Of a stretch of DNA of 64,000 bases, positions 51,842 through 64,000 are shown piece by piece. Each line of letters begins with the position of its first letter. Position 1 is the first letter of the stretch. The notes below the pieces were generated by a model that searched no databases, was not told the origin of the DNA, and saw nothing but the letters and a program-made list of their open reading frames with translations. The translations under genes were made by a program, and so were the position numbers. The stretch is from Calendula officinalis. Taxonomy: Eukaryota; Streptophyta; Magnoliopsida; Asterales; Asteraceae. The stretch is taken from contig OY970823.1 in assembly GCA_963853835.1 (NCBI GenBank), positions 11,860,001-11,924,000 of the forward strand, in the 5' to 3' direction.

Positions 51842-54800
51842 AGGATTCCGTCCTCGGAATCACTCAAAAATTTCAAATCCGCATTCTACCGAGTATCCGT
51901 TCTCATTCTCCCGTGGTTATTACCGTCAAAGTTTTCTCATTCCGAATTAGTCAACAATATGTATGTAAACATTCAATTAACTCCGTTAGATTCAAACGGG
52001 TCAAAAATCAATCTTAAGCCTTTAGTACCCAAGTGGACCAAAATTGCACAATACCGACCGCAAGACTTTCAATCCTTTAACCGATCATTTTATACACATA
52101 GAAATGACATGACCCTCGCATTACAACCAACTAGTTGACCAACACAAATGTCAAAGTCTAGCTTCGACCAAGTTGCCATATTCCAACATTGTCTAACCTT
52201 TGACTTAAGAACAAAGTCAACTATACTTTAACAATTTCCCTTCTCGTTAAGGATCCCATAAATCCTCCTTTCCTTTACAATTGACCTTTAATTTATGATC
52301 CATCTACAATCATATACTCGATTCCCAAATTTAATCTTGACAACACCCAAACGGGTCAAAGTCTTATAATCTGACTACAACTATTTCAACTATTCCATTA
52401 ATCCTTTCACAAACATACAATCGATACATTATGCCCCCAACATTCACTAATCGTTCATAACGAGAGTCAAAGCCCATCTTTGGCTAAGTCAACCAATCAC
52501 CAATTGGTCAACCTTGACTTTCACGTGAAGTCAACCATACTGTTTCAACTAACCAATTTCATACTCACGGGCACCATCACTAATATATCACTTCCGGTTC
52601 TACTCATTATTGTCCCCTTAACAATTGTCCCCGTTTTTGTTTTTGTTTTTTTTTTCCACACTTCAATTTTCTCCCCAATATCCGAGAGTCGCACCTTCAC
52701 ATATGGTCACATCGACCTTTACCGATTCTTGACCAACGTTTGGTCACTCACACCATCACTTAGTTTTCTTTCAACCATCTTTGCACCACATAAATCAATT
52801 TCATAACTCTTATTCTCAATTACCGGAATTAGTTCTCCTATCGCAACATATTCCTCTATTTCATACAAGTTTACCATACTTTGGTTATCAACTGATAATT
52901 TGCTCACTAGGAGTTTCTCTTTCCTCCTATTCTATAAATCGTAGGCATCCCCCACATTTACATGACCTTTATGCAACCCGCATTTCGAACCAGGTCCTCA
53001 TTTACCAATCATAATAGTAATACATCATTAACCACATGGTTCTACATTCGTTATACTTGCTCATGAGCACCTACATACATGAGTATACATATTTATCCTG
53101 CTAGTTCCATCTAAGCATCTCTACCGTGCTCACATATGCCGTCCATTCATCTCAATCGTGCACATATACAAACATATACATATGCCACACCAATACCATC
53201 TAAACATCATCATCATGCACATATACAAACATGTGTATATGTCACACCAATAACATATAAACATCATCATCATGCACATATACAAACATATGTATATGTC
53301 ACACCAATAACATATAAACATCCTCATCATGCACATATACAAACATATGCATATGCCACGCCAATGTCATCTGACATCCATCTTTTCGCATCGCGTAGCC
53401 TTGCTACTATCTTACCCATTCGATCATCAAATCATTCATCATGCATTCTAGCACCTCTCCCAAAAATTCACATTATCGTTTTCTTTCCTATTCACATGTC
53501 TCCCATTGGACATACTACTTGGCACATTTCATATAATATTATCTTTCCACTATTATATGCCTTCCAAGGCCATCACATAATGCACATGCATTGTACCCCG
53601 CGGGTAACTAATAACATTCTCTAATTGTTATTGACCGTTTCACTTACACATTAACCGCCCTTAACCGGTTCATTTCCTTAACAACTTCCGAGTCTCTTGC
53701 CACCGCCGGAGTAGTTACCACTTCATTCCATTAGGCATAAATCACCGGCCAATTCAACCATCCTTGAGTCAAACATTCGACTCCGGCCCACACTTGCAAC
53801 CCATGACTTAGCAACCAATGGCCCAAGACTCGATGTTCTACCTTTTCACATCACATCGTGGGACTTAGGAATATTCTTTTCCCAATCATAGTCTTACACT
53901 ACACTATGTCACATATTTTCATACCTTTATCATGACATTTTACCAATAATCATCTTTTTACCCTTAATGTTGAATCCATCAACCCCGCCACAAGACTTGC
54001 TATGGCTATGTGCCAACCTTTACTCAACCGTTTTCAACGATCAAAATTCGTCATTCCCGACACTTATTCTTTCCCACATAGTTTCCATTTATAAATTCAA
54101 AGGTATCACTATACTTTAGTCGTTCTTTCCTTTACCATTCACATATAATAATATTACATTATTCATCCGGGTTCACGCCGAATATCCAAGTTCCGTTTCC
54201 AAGGTTTCTATTTCTATAATTCTCATCCAACTAAAAAAAATTCATACCATGACTTAGTACTTCATTATACTATCATTCGCTTGATAACGATATTCTCCGA
54301 CCTCGCTGTCCGACCTTTTATACTACTTATTAACATCGACCGTTGTTTCCTTACCACATACGACACTCCGGTCCATAATTCCTTCTAAAAAAAATCTAAA
54401 TTTCCATACACATAATTAACCGGGGAGATTATTCCCAAATATATATTCACATCATACAACTTATCTCAAATTTCTATGAGCACCAAATCATGCGGCAATC
54501 CAACCTTTAAGCTATGATCACATAATATATTGGCTTGGTGCATACCCAATCAATCCTTAACGATAACCACGTCAAGTTTCCTTTACCCCCATGGGCGATA
54601 AATTGCCTTTAAACTTTCCCCATCTATTTCTAACTCCTATTTTCTAATAACACGTTCTACCATTGAGGTTTTCCCATTTACCTTCGGTTTCACATTTTTC
54701 ATCTAACCATTCGATCGACACAATCTATCTTTCTACCAAACTCATGAGACACAAACAATTAAATAGGACTCGATTCCACGATATATATGAGTTGACAAGA

Positions 54801-54850
54801 AGTTAATGGATAAAGTACCTGACATCCCCATCGTGCGACTCCTTTGCTTC
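51842..54850. other. Internal non-coding region replacing pol
   Basis: About 3.0 kb with strong strand asymmetry: the plus strand is rich in C, T and A and poor in G. Minus frames are short (the longest about 62 residues at 52719-52907) and show no protease, reverse transcriptase or integrase motif. Only the last bases near the 3' LTR (GGATTCCGTCCTCGGAAT) resemble the end of a chromovirus pol, as at 33965. 53157-53370 holds a 57-bp tandem repeat. Confidence 0.7.
53157..53372. repeat. 57-bp tandem repeat, about four units
   Basis: Units start CACATATACAAACATAT and continue to CATCATCATG. 57 bp is 19 codons, which explains a plus frame (53136-53624) with a 19-residue periodicity. It is antisense to the element and not likely a gene. 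Confidence 0.9.
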
Positions 54851-56095
54851 CTCTCAGGTGAGTTGGAAGGGTCGTCCTTTCACCTTCGTCGGTTCCACCT
54901 TCTTTTGCGACGTGGACACAAGTGATTCGATTTTCTTCTTCGGGCACACGTGGCTATAATGCCCTTTTTCATGGCACGAGTAACACTCGACCTCGGCCGC
55001 CGGTTTGGATCTACAATCCCGGGCCAAATGCCCCGTCTTGCCACAATCATGGCAAATCTTCGGTTCCCCTCGGCATTCGCCGGTATGATTCTTCCCACAC
55101 CTCTTGCACGAGGCTACACTTCCTTGCCTAGAGAAGTTCGACGTGAACTTCCCCTTCTTGAAATTTCCCGAGCCACTCTCGGCTTTCTTCTTCTCGCCCA
55201 CATAGGCCCTCTCGGCAACCCTTGCCTCGTTCACCTCTTCCACACCTCGGGCGGCACTAATGGCCTCATCTAGCGTGACCGCCCTCTTCACCTCCAATTG
55301 TTAATCCCAAGGTAGCCCACTAGCATACCTAACCACTCTCAACCTCTCCTCGAAGTAGGTCTTAGCAACAAACGGGAGTAATCCCGTGAATTCCCTCGAG
55401 TACTCCTCGACCGTCATATCGCCCTTCTTTAGGGTCACGAACTTCTCATGCATCTTCTCCAAATCCCTTTCGGGACAAAACTTCTTTCTCAATCTCGTGG
55501 TAAACTCCTCCCACGACATTCTCTCTATCACCTCCTTCCCGAGGGTCTCATAGACTATGTCCCACCAAACCATAGCATCCTCTTTTAGCAATTGGGACGC
55601 GTACGTCACCATATCGGCTTTCTTGCACTTGCTACTTCCGATGACCCGCTCGGTCTCTCGGATCCACCTCATAGTCACCTTCGGGTCCGAACTACCCGTG
55701 TATACATTTGGCTTACAAGCCATGAAAGTTTTAAAAGAACAACCATCTTTTTCATCGGGTCGTGCCCTAGCATCACTACAACCACCCGTGGAGGATTTCT
55801 CCACTCGGGTGCCACCACCACCGGTTCTCTCATCCGACTTAGCCTCGGATTCGTGATCTCCTCCCGACCTCTCACGGTTTCCAATAATGCAGTGCACCTC
55901 ATCGGCCACCGTCCCTTTGATTTGATCAATAAAAGTTTGGAGATCCGCAATGGTTACCGGAGTCTTATTAGCTCCAACCTCCGACTCATCCACTCGATGC
56001 ATCGATGGTTGACTTTCTTGTTCAACCCTCTCGACATGATGTATCTCTTCCTCCCGGTTTTCCGGGGCTTTCCCACTTCGACGAGTGTTCACCAT
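54851..56095 (-). pseudogene. Gag of the gag-only element, three zinc knuckles, one stop
   Basis: ATG at 56095 (MVNTRRSGKAPENREEEIHH). After a charged N-terminus, residues 130-260 form the gag core: CKPNVYTGSSDPKVTMRWI, ASQLLKEDAMVWWDIVYETL, FTTRLRKKFCPERDLEKMHE and MTVEEYSREFTGLLPFVA. A stop at 55298-55300 interrupts it. The next frame (from 55297) continues with a Lys-rich linker and three CCHC-like knuckles: CKRCGKNHTGEC, CHDCGKTGHLARDC and CYSCHEKGHYSHVC. The frame ends with KVKGRPFQLT near 54854. Gag packages RNA. One suppressible stop could still leave most of the protein intact, but this is unproven. Confidence 0.82.
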
Positions 56096-56330
56096 TTCTT
56101 TCTATCAAGACTATACGAAAGACATTAAACATTTAGTACCTCTTGTACAATCCAATAGTCACATAAGACTCAATATCCATAATCACATCAACTTTCATAG
56201 GTCCCCTAGGTTCAACCCTAAACTTAACATAAAGTCTCATGGTCAACCTATCGATCTCAAGGAATCTTACATTCCTAATGCTACAGTCTAAGACTAGGAT
56301 GGACATCCAACCTAATTCACTTAAACAGTA

Positions 56331-56342
56331 GCTCTGATACCA
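56331..56342 (-). other. Primer-binding site (initiator tRNA-Met) of the gag-only element
   Basis: The minus strand reads TGGTATCAGAGC three bases after the 5' LTR. It is identical to that of the Ty3 element at 38649-38660. Confidence 0.9.
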
Positions 56343-56345
56343 AGT

Positions 56346-58046
56346 TGTAACACCTCAATTTTTAATACAAAACATTTGCCCAAAATAAATCATTTTCATA
56401 AATAGAAGACTAGTTCCAAAACACGGATTTACAAAAAACCTTTGATATGAAAATCAGAGTATGAGTTTTGGTGTTACAAAATATATCAAAACCAAGGTTA
56501 AGCACAAATCCGCTCTAATGATCTTCTACTCTAGGCCCCGCATATCCCAATCCATGCGCACATAAATCCTCGATCCAGATCCTGAGTACATAGCAAACAA
56601 ACAAGGAGTACGTGAGACACAAAAATGTCTCGTGAGCTACATGGGTTTAGACCCCAATAATATCAAGTATCACATCGTATATAAATACATATTTATATTT
56701 TACCAACACATCCTAGTCACTCTATGGTGACTCTATCGGTCCTGCTTTCCTAGCATACATATCTAATACATAAACATATATGTACCAGAACACAGTCATA
56801 TCCAATACATAAACATATATGTATTGGAACTCAAGCGAACCTAATGCATAAACATATATGCAATAGGTCCCTACGTTGCCTAGTACGTAAACATATGCGT
56901 ACTAGTTGCACCCGTGTGCTTAGTATACAAACATATGTACACCCGTCTCAGTGACCGGGGTCACCCCCACGTCACCACCATCTATCTCTAATCATAACTC
57001 TATCAGTTATGCCAGTCAAAGCCTTCGGCTATCACATCAATCATCAAACAAGTTAGTTAGATATTATCAATAATATATACTAACTCAACACATAACAAGT
57101 CTAGACAAACATTAAATAGACCGATCATAAGTAATCAAAACACTTCATATAGCTATGTACTCAGTAAAGTCCACACGTACTCACCTTAGCAATAAAATGC
57201 TCCAACCGTAATCTTTACGCCAGTTTCCTTGCTTCACAATTCGGTCAACCTTCCAAGACCTCACCAAATGCCTAATACAATAATCACAAGATTATCAACA
57301 TCACATACTACTACCAATGTGTCCATCTATCTCTAGATAACACTTATTAACTCATTTCCCCCAATTATGGTGATTTACCAAACCCTAGGTTTAACCAACC
57401 CTTAAGATTCTTACAAATCATAACCATACACTTGTTTCCTTTGATAATATACCATCTATTAAGTGCATACATCACTTATATCACCATAACCCATAACCCC
57501 AAGAACTAGGGTTTCAAACCCATACATCAAAATACATAGATCTTAAGCTACGAAGATCAAAGAGTGAAGATATACCTTTAATCTTCAACTAGGAGTGAAA
57601 TCTACCAAAGATTTGTGAGGGATTCGACCTCAATCAGTCCTCAAGCTTGAAAATCGCCAAAGAAGAAACTAGGGTTTTGATATGGAATCAAATGAGCCAA
57701 AACCCGACTTAAAGCTGCTCGACCATAGTTCACGACGCGAACTAAGTTCGCGTCGCTAACTTTCCCTTGCACGCGAACTTCGCGATCGGTAACTAGTCGT
57801 GATCTCCAATCGCCAGACACAACAATCCCTGGAGGGAGTTCACGATCGTGAACTAAAGTTCACGCTGTGAACTTCCCTCGTACAGCAGGGCTGCACTTTT
57901 CGGTCTAGGCCTCGACCCGGTTTCGCCCATAACTTCCTCGTACGGTCTCCAAATGACACGAAACCAGTTCCTACGTTCTTTAAACGATTTGTCCTTATTT
58001 GTCATATTTTAATACAATTTATTTATTTAGAAATTTCGGGTCGTCA
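56346..58046 (-). repeat. 5' LTR of the gag-only element (1701 bp)
   Basis: Nearly identical to 50272-51824 except for about 150 bp (56573-56725) missing from the other LTR and scattered substitutions. The tip reads TCGTCA where the other LTR has TCGTTACA, a 2-bp loss. Confidence 0.92.
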
Positions 58047-59049
58047 TGATCTGTTACTGCAAAAATCCAAATACATGTAAAACGAGCAATTAAATTCACA
58101 TTCAAATATGCTTGATAGAAAAACAAAATTATAAAGATAAATTTAAGAGGGCCAACATGGTTGATTTTTATAGATTATAAAATAATAATAAACAAATAAA
58201 ATAAAATATCAATTACCTTATCTTGATTATTTCTAGATTCAGTACAATGGACCCGCTTCTAAATGACGACTAATTCCGTATCTTTATCAGTCACCGTCGA
58301 TACCGATGACATACCCCCGATCACCTTCTTCACCAGTTCAGAGTTGAATCCAAGTGTTTGTGTTTTGCACTTACTTATCTATGAAGAGAAAGAAAAAACT
58401 TACTGATGCATATTAACAAACACATGGTGGGCACCCAAAAACAAACACAAGATCGTAAATTTTGACCAAAATACATGAATATAATGTTATTATTGTCCAA
58501 AATATTAATCATATTAGCGTGGATTCGTAATATAGATTTTTGCAGTTATCATTCCTTTTTAAAGAATTAAATATAATTATTCCTTGGACGGTTATAATAA
58601 AATTTAAAGTAAGATTCGTTACCGTTCGTATTCTACGGCGGTGATTTAAGGTTTCAGTATCATTATGGAAGAAAGGCGGTGGATCTTGATCAGGTATTCC
58701 GCCGCTGCTGCATATGTCGCCCAATATTAGGGTTTTCGCGATTGGAGGTCATCGGAGATGAAGATATATGAGAGGGATACAGTTTTAAATGTTTGGAAAA
58801 AATCGCGGGTTTATCATGGAAAGAGAGTCGGGCGATTTTTAAGGGATTGATATATTTTCAACTTTTTGGGGGGCATAATTACTAATATGCTCTTTTTGAT
58901 TAAATATAACTAAATATATGATTATTTTTATTTACAAAAATACCATAACAAATCTTAATCGTTAATCTGAAATCCAATGGTTTAAATTGATTAATAAAAA
59001 CTTCTCAAAGTTCTTTTTTAAAATCAGAGTTCTCAATATAATTTCTCCA

Positions 59050-59448
<399 letters not shown>

Positions 59449-60363
59449 TACAATATAATACAATATAATACAATATATTGTCAAACTTTTTAAACATAAC
59501 CAGGATATTATTTAATATTAACAATATAAAAGTTTTTATTTAATATTAAAAATAAAACAGTTTTTTTTTTTTAAATATAAAAGTTTTTAGAAAGAATTTT
59601 CTTTTAGTCATAGGTATCTTTACGAGGTACCGACATCTTATTAAGAATATGCAGTATGGCGAGTCAATGAATAAAATACCCTAATAATGCCAAATCATGG
59701 CTGAAACGGGCTAAGACACGACTAATGCCATTGTTAAATTTCTAATAAGATGTTGTTACATCAACCTAGACTTAAAAATTTTCCCCAAAAACAGAAAATA
59801 CTCTTCTTTTTTTTTTTCTTCTTTTTTTTTATAAACCTAGTTACATTTTAAATATTGACGCAGATTAGTATCTTAAGATACTGCCTCCATGAAAGAATTA
59901 TGTGATATTTAACAAACAGATTAGCCTGTCATCAGGCTAAGTATAACATAAAGTAATAAAAATATAAAGAAAGCGTACCAGTAAGGATGGTGTAATTAAC
60001 AGAAAGTACAAAGAACTTCAAACTTTTATTCTACAAACTGAAATTTTTACAACTGGGGAGGGTTACAGTACAAGAGAGCAGAGTATATAATTTTTTGATG
60101 CCCTGCTTAGAACTAAACTTAGACTATTTATAATAGTCTATATACGGATACAAACAAAATAAAAAATATTAAAAAGTTAACACTAAGCTGGCTAACTCAC
60201 AAAACACGTAGCATCTTTATTTGACACCTTGCTACTATTAAACCATCTGTCGTATTCATGCAATTATGAGGCATTTACCTGACATCTGTCTTTTAACTTG
60301 ATACATGATACTGTCATGGTATTCTCCTTTTGACATCTGTCTTTTAACTTGACACATGTATTA
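59449..60363. other. AT-rich spacer, short TACAATATAA repeat, no gene seen
   Basis: 59449-59478 carries three copies of a 10-bp TACAATATAA unit. The rest has long T or A runs (59555-59590, 59800-59830) and a short duplication of TGACATCTGTCTTTTAACTT (60280-60300 and 60332-60352). The part nearest 60363 may be the 3' non-coding end of the caulimovirid-like locus. Confidence 0.5.
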
Positions 60364-61742
60364 TTATATCACAAGAGCTCTACTTCTGTCATTCTTTTTC
60401 TTTTGAAGTAAAGATTCTTCAATCATGTCTATCATGCAATCAACGGGAATAATTTCTTCATTAGTTTGAGATTCTCCTGCTAGACATTGAAATTGATTAT
60501 TATCAGTTGACATTGTATCTTCATTTGAGGCTTCTTCTTCTTCATTTTCTTCACTCTGAAATCTCTGAAGATTTTCCTTGATCTGAGAACAATATGTTCT
60601 GAATGCTTTGATCATTTCTTCTTTATTTGAATTTACATTTGGTAATTCTGAAGGGATTAAGTTTGCTGAATCTGAAAAATTTTTCTGGTCTGTATAAATT
60701 TTAATTTGTTGGTTGATATGATCAACTGTTTGTTGTGCATTCCATATTTTTGTTTCTGGATCTTTTTGTAGCATCTTAGGCCAAAATTTCGTAAATATAA
60801 CCTTTGTAATGTTGGTAATTTACATGGAGTATAATCCACATATGGTTCCCATTTCCAAATCCAGGGAATTGAAAATTCCATAAAAAAGTGTAAAGAAGAT
60901 ATAACTTCTAAATTATTTAGTTTCTCATTTGAATATTTTAAATATCTTGGAGAAATTGGTAACCATTCTCCATATAATTTTCTGAATGGTTCCTCTGGTA
61001 ATATATCAATACTAGGTCCATATGAAGACCACCAATTAATAAACCAATTTGGAATATCTTTATTCTGCTTATAAATAGTTTCACAAATTTTAAAAAACCA
61101 AGTGTGTTTTCTTTGTGGATTTTCATATAAAAATGCTTTATGAAAGCTTTCAACATAATCCCAATAAGTAAATTTAAGAGGATTTCTTGAAGGTGGAATT
61201 ATAAATTCTTTTTCTTTTAGGGTGCTAAGTCCCCATTCTTCTGCTGATATGATCTTTTTTATAATTGCTTTTCTAAAATTATAAACATTTGGATTTCCTG
61301 ATGTAAAATGAGAAAATTCCACAGATCCTGTTGTTTTTAAAATGTTTTCATAATATGTTCTTTGTTTATAAGAACATCCAGCATATGATGGTGTATCCAA
61401 GTATCTTGTCATTATAAACCATGGATCACTATTATTTTCAAAATAAAACATTATGTCTTTATTTTCTAAAATAAGTATTTCATCTTTATATGATAATTGT
61501 TTATAATTATCTTCTATAATATCACCTTCTGTTACTATTTTTGAGAAACTAGGATCATTCTCCTTTGTTTTTAAGAAATTTTTAAATTCTTCATATAATG
61601 GATCTCCTGGAATAGGTAAGTTATAACTTTGTGAAGATGAACCAGTTCTATAAGAACTATTTTGAGTGATGAAATTTCCTCGACCTCTTCCATAACTACC
61701 CCTATATGATGAGTAGCCTCTTCCTCGACTGGAGAAACTCAT
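60364..61742 (-). pseudogene. Caulimovirid-like downstream ORF, frameshifted near its end
   Basis: The minus frame from ATG at 61742 runs 361 codons to 60657. It has an Arg/Gly/Ser/Tyr-rich start (SSRGRGYSSYRGSYGRGRG) that could bind nucleic acid, then a Trp/Tyr/Phe-rich body with SGNPNVYNFRKAIIKKI and WFINWWSSYGPSIDILPEE. Near 60790 the reading frame changes, and the acidic C-terminal part continues in 60774-60364 with a Glu-rich run. The start is 15 bases past the stop of the polymerase frame, so both belong to one unit. In several caulimovirids the ORF after reverse transcriptase encodes an inclusion-body/transactivator protein, and in florendoviruses one of unknown role. Which applies cannot be decided by eye. 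Confidence 0.55.
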
Positions 61743-61757
61743 CCTGCAAATAAAACG

Positions 61758-63134
61758 TCAATTTTCTTTTAAATATTCTCTTGTTAAAAAATCAGGAAGA
61801 CTATTATCACTCCCTTTTTTATATTGTATATCAAAATCAAAACATGCTAATGTTGCCTGCCATCTCATAAACATTTGTTTAGAAATATCATGTTTAAAAT
61901 CTTTATTAAACATAAATTTAGCTGCTTGGCAATCTGTTTTTATTATAAAGTGTTGATTATATAAATCATCCTGGAACTTAAGAATGCATTTTACTAATGC
62001 TAATATTTCTTTAGCAGTGGTAGAATAATTTTTCTGACTATGAGTCCATTTTCCTGAATAAAATCTAACTAAAAATTCTTGTTTATTATTTGGATGAATT
62101 TGTTTTAAAATTCCTCCAAATCCTATTTCAGAAGCATCAGTCTCTACTATTTTTTCCCAATTTGGATTAGCTAAAGATAAACATGGTAAAGTTTTTACTT
62201 TATTTTTTATTGTTTTGACTGCTTGTGTATGATTATTTGTCCATGCACAAGGATTCTTTTTTAATCTGTCATAAAGAATAGCACTATCTACGGATAAATC
62301 TTTATAAAAAGGTGAAATATAATTTAGACTTCCTAAAAATCTCTGTAATTGAGTTTTATCTTTAATTTCATCTGGAAATTTATCAGCGAATTCCATACTT
62401 CTTTGTATAGGAATAATTTGACCTTTTTCAATATTATGACCTAAAAATCTTATCTTGGTTTGGAATAACGACATTTTTGTTTGTGATAAAACTAAACCAT
62501 TTTTAATGATTATCTTTTCAAATAAATATAAGTGTTTAAAATGAGCTTCAATATTTTTTGAAAATACTAAAATATCATCTATATAAACAATGATAAAATC
62601 ACTATATGGATAAAATATATCATTCATAATATTTTGAAATTCTGAAGGAGCATTTTTTAGACCAAATGGCATTACATTCCACTCATATTGGCCAAAAGGG
62701 ACATTAAAGGCAGTTTTATATCTGTCTTTTTCATTAATCTGAATTTGCCAATATCCTGATTTTAAGTCAAATTTTGAAAATATTATTGAATCATGTAATC
62801 TATCTAATAAATCTTTTTTATTTGGTATAGGGTATCTAATCCATTTTAAAACTTTATTTAATGGTTTATAATTTATAACTAACCTGGGTACACCTCTTTC
62901 TTGTTCTGCATGTTTATTAACATAGAAAGCAGTACAGGACCATGGAGATTTTGATGGTTGAATTAACTTTTTGTTTAATAATGAGTTTATTTCATTTTTA
63001 CATAGATCTAGATAATTATGATTCATCTGACAGGGTCTTGCTTTCGTAGGAATCTGTCTTTCATTAAAATCTTCTTCATATGGGAGAGTAACAATATGTT
63101 TTTTTTCTTTCCCAAAATGCATTAGGGTGGTCAT
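61758..63134 (-). pseudogene. Caulimovirid-like reverse transcriptase and RNase H
   Basis: A 458-codon minus frame is open throughout. Reverse transcriptase fingers and palm are seen as PSKSPWSCTAFYVNK (60-74), RLVINYKPLN (84-93), FSKFDLKSGYWQIQI (119-133) and VMPFGLKNAPSEFQ (154-167), with the active-site YIDD at 184-187. RFLGHNIEKG and LQRFLGSLNYI follow. RNase H has ETDASEIGFGG near 331 and a late TDCQAA motif. The pairing of PFGLKNAPSEFQ with NKHAE is characteristic of caulimovirids. It lacks its own natural start, because the protease part upstream is in a different frame. The locus is inactive despite this long open stretch. Confidence 0.85.
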
Positions 63135-63960
63135 TACATATATTTAAAGAAAATCTATTTGTCATTAATTTAATTTTTTCTTGTAATTTATTATTCTTAA
63201 GTTGTTCATCTATTTGAACTGTAAGAATTTCTTCTTTAAGGAAATTTATTTGATTTCTCTTAAAGTTTAAAGATTTCTTTACTTCATTCACCCATATAGA
63301 GTATGGGTATGAAATAAATTCAAAGCATATCTTTTGATTTTGGTAATAACCAATAATTTTATCTTTTTCTACCGAGATTGGTAGAATCATTTCTAAAAAG
63401 GGATTACCTAAAATCATTTCATTACTTGACATGTTTTTTATTATTGTAAAATTAACAGGTATACATGTATTATTTTTACAAATTTTTGCATTTGTTAATT
63501 TTTATTGAATATCAATTTTTCTACCAGATACTTCTCTCAAAGTATGTGTAGATTTTTGAAAATATTTTGTTGGAATTAATCATTCTTGTATACAATTTAA
63601 ATCTGCTCCACTATCTATTAAAGCTATAAATTCTTTTTGATAATTATATGTTATAAATAATTTTATCTTTACATGCCATTTTCTAGAGATTACTAATTCC
63701 ATAGATTGAAGAAATGTATTATTAGTTTTATCATTTATCTTTGAATAATCCTGATATTTTTCTTTTAATTTTTCTAATTCGTTAATACGTTGATCATAAA
63801 TAATCTGATTATTTTTAATATTATGTATATCTGTTTTTAATATTTGTATTTCATTCTGCAAATCATTAATGGTAATACTAGAACTAGAAGAAGCCTTATT
63901 TCTTCTTTCTTTTAACATATCTTGTAAATGTTTCATTGAATAATGTTCCTTATTTTCCAT
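63076..63960 (-). pseudogene. Caulimovirid-like coiled-coil and aspartic protease region, broken
   Basis: The upstream frame (63960-63580) has a Ser run, then an Ile/Leu/Asn/Lys-rich probable coiled coil (NDLQNEIQILKTDIHNIKN), and ends with the protease active site ALIDSGADLNCIQE at a stop. A second stop lies about 75 bases later. The next open part (63432-63076) carries MILGNPFLEMILPI, the usual protease flap/ending region, and a Lys/Glu/Leu-rich linker. A frame change near 63120 separates this from reverse transcriptase. The region continues past 63960 without a clear start. Confidence 0.7.
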
Positions 63961-64000
63961 TACATCTTCTTTAATATTTATATTATCAATTATTTTATTT

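Larger units (their letters stand above)
50272..58046 (-). mobile_element. LTR retrotransposon with gag only (TR-GAG-like), minus, TGATC duplication
   Basis: 7775 bp with TGATC on both sides (50267-50271 and 58047-58051). LTRs are 50272-51824 and 56346-58046. On the minus strand the 5' LTR is followed by an initiator tRNA-Met primer-binding site, gag with three zinc knuckles, then about 3 kb with no protease, reverse transcriptase or integrase, a polypurine tract and the 3' LTR. Gag-only elements (TR-GAGs) are known in plants and depend on partner elements. It could instead be a once complete chromovirus whose pol was replaced. Gag has one stop. Confidence 0.85.
49532..59049. mobile_element. 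TA-array TIR element family C, copy 2, split by an LTR element
   Basis: Left end AGGGTCGAGTTATATT, then GAGAAC, AGAACT, AAAACT. Right end, reverse strand, CTGGAGAAATTATATT, then GAGAAC, AGAACT, AGAAGT at 19 and 9. The TIR continues for about 60 bp (TTATTAA-CAATC words). Subtracting the LTR element plus one duplication leaves about 1.73 kb. The interior contains many CATATATGTT-type words on the left (49730-50220) and a GC-richer part near 58240-58760, with no recognisable protein. Confidence 0.75.
60364..64000 (-). mobile_element. Endogenous caulimovirid-like (pararetrovirus) locus, degraded, off window edge
   Basis: Minus-strand order: coiled-coil region, aspartic protease, reverse transcriptase, RNase H, then a separate downstream ORF. 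There is no integrase and no LTR, which distinguishes it from Ty3 elements and fits Caulimoviridae. In-frame stops near the protease (about 63581 and 63505), a frameshift near 63120 and another near 60790 show it is an old inactive copy. The movement-protein and coat-protein regions would lie beyond 64000 or are lost. Genus (solendovirus, cavemovirus or florendovirus type) is not decided. Confidence 0.8.

Noticed and set aside
53136..53624. 162-residue plus-strand frame with a 19-residue repeat
   Set aside because: The periodicity comes from a 57-bp tandem repeat inside an LTR element and the frame is antisense to the element's gag.
55557..56128. Two long plus-strand frames (99 and 178 residues)
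   Set aside because: They are exact shadows of the gag gene read on the minus strand.

Overview
This is nuclear DNA of a flowering plant, probably a eudicot. The sequence shows AT-rich bases, chromovirus-type Ty3 and SIRE-type Copia retrotransposons, Stowaway and hAT MITEs, Helitrons and an integrated caulimovirid-like sequence. The species cannot be named. Almost everything is transposable-element sequence nested in several layers. The one gene that reads as intact is a three-exon F-box-like gene (17343-18219), and it lies inside a large element.

Layout. 1-1812: no gene. 1813-24042: a chain of terminal-inverted-repeat (TIR) elements separated by (TA)n microsatellites. I call the families A (short and long forms), B, C, D, E and a partial F. 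In the first C copy sits a 4.1-kb Helitron-like insertion (3244-7320, minus strand) carrying broken exons of a UDP-arabinose/xylose 4-epimerase and other exon-like pieces. E (10762-18668, 7.9 kb) carries a split spliced gene, a second broken ORF, the F-box-like gene and hundreds of bases of palindromic repeats. Its left 975 bp appear inverted. 24043-26513: two truncated LTRs in tandem. 26514-44059: a minus-strand Copia element whose remaining body is broken by a 3.0-kb solo LTR (27738-30742, duplication ACTCT), a complete 9.0-kb Ty3 chromovirus (31674-40670, duplication ATATT) and a 707-bp hAT-type MITE (42326-43032, duplication ATCACACC). 44060-48559: plus-strand SIRE-like pieces (3' internal region, polypurine tract, LTR, then reverse transcriptase and RNase H). 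48560-59184: more (TA)n with a B copy, a 313-bp Stowaway and a second C copy split by a 7.8-kb LTR element that has gag but no recognisable pol (50272-58046, duplication TGATC). 59185-59448: another Stowaway. 60364-64000: a degraded caulimovirid-like locus on the minus strand, running off the window.

The most notable result is that the termini of families A-F, otherwise unlike in sequence, share one layout. About 16 nt lie between the TA array and a first hexamer of the type (G/C)AG(A/G)A(C/T). A second copy follows about 18 nt later and a third 8-10 nt after that. This suggests one superfamily of elements that live in TA microsatellites. E would be a large, gene-carrying member. No transposase was recognised in any member.

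All statements come from reading the sequence by eye. No alignment or database search was run, and element edges inside TA arrays are uncertain by a few bases.
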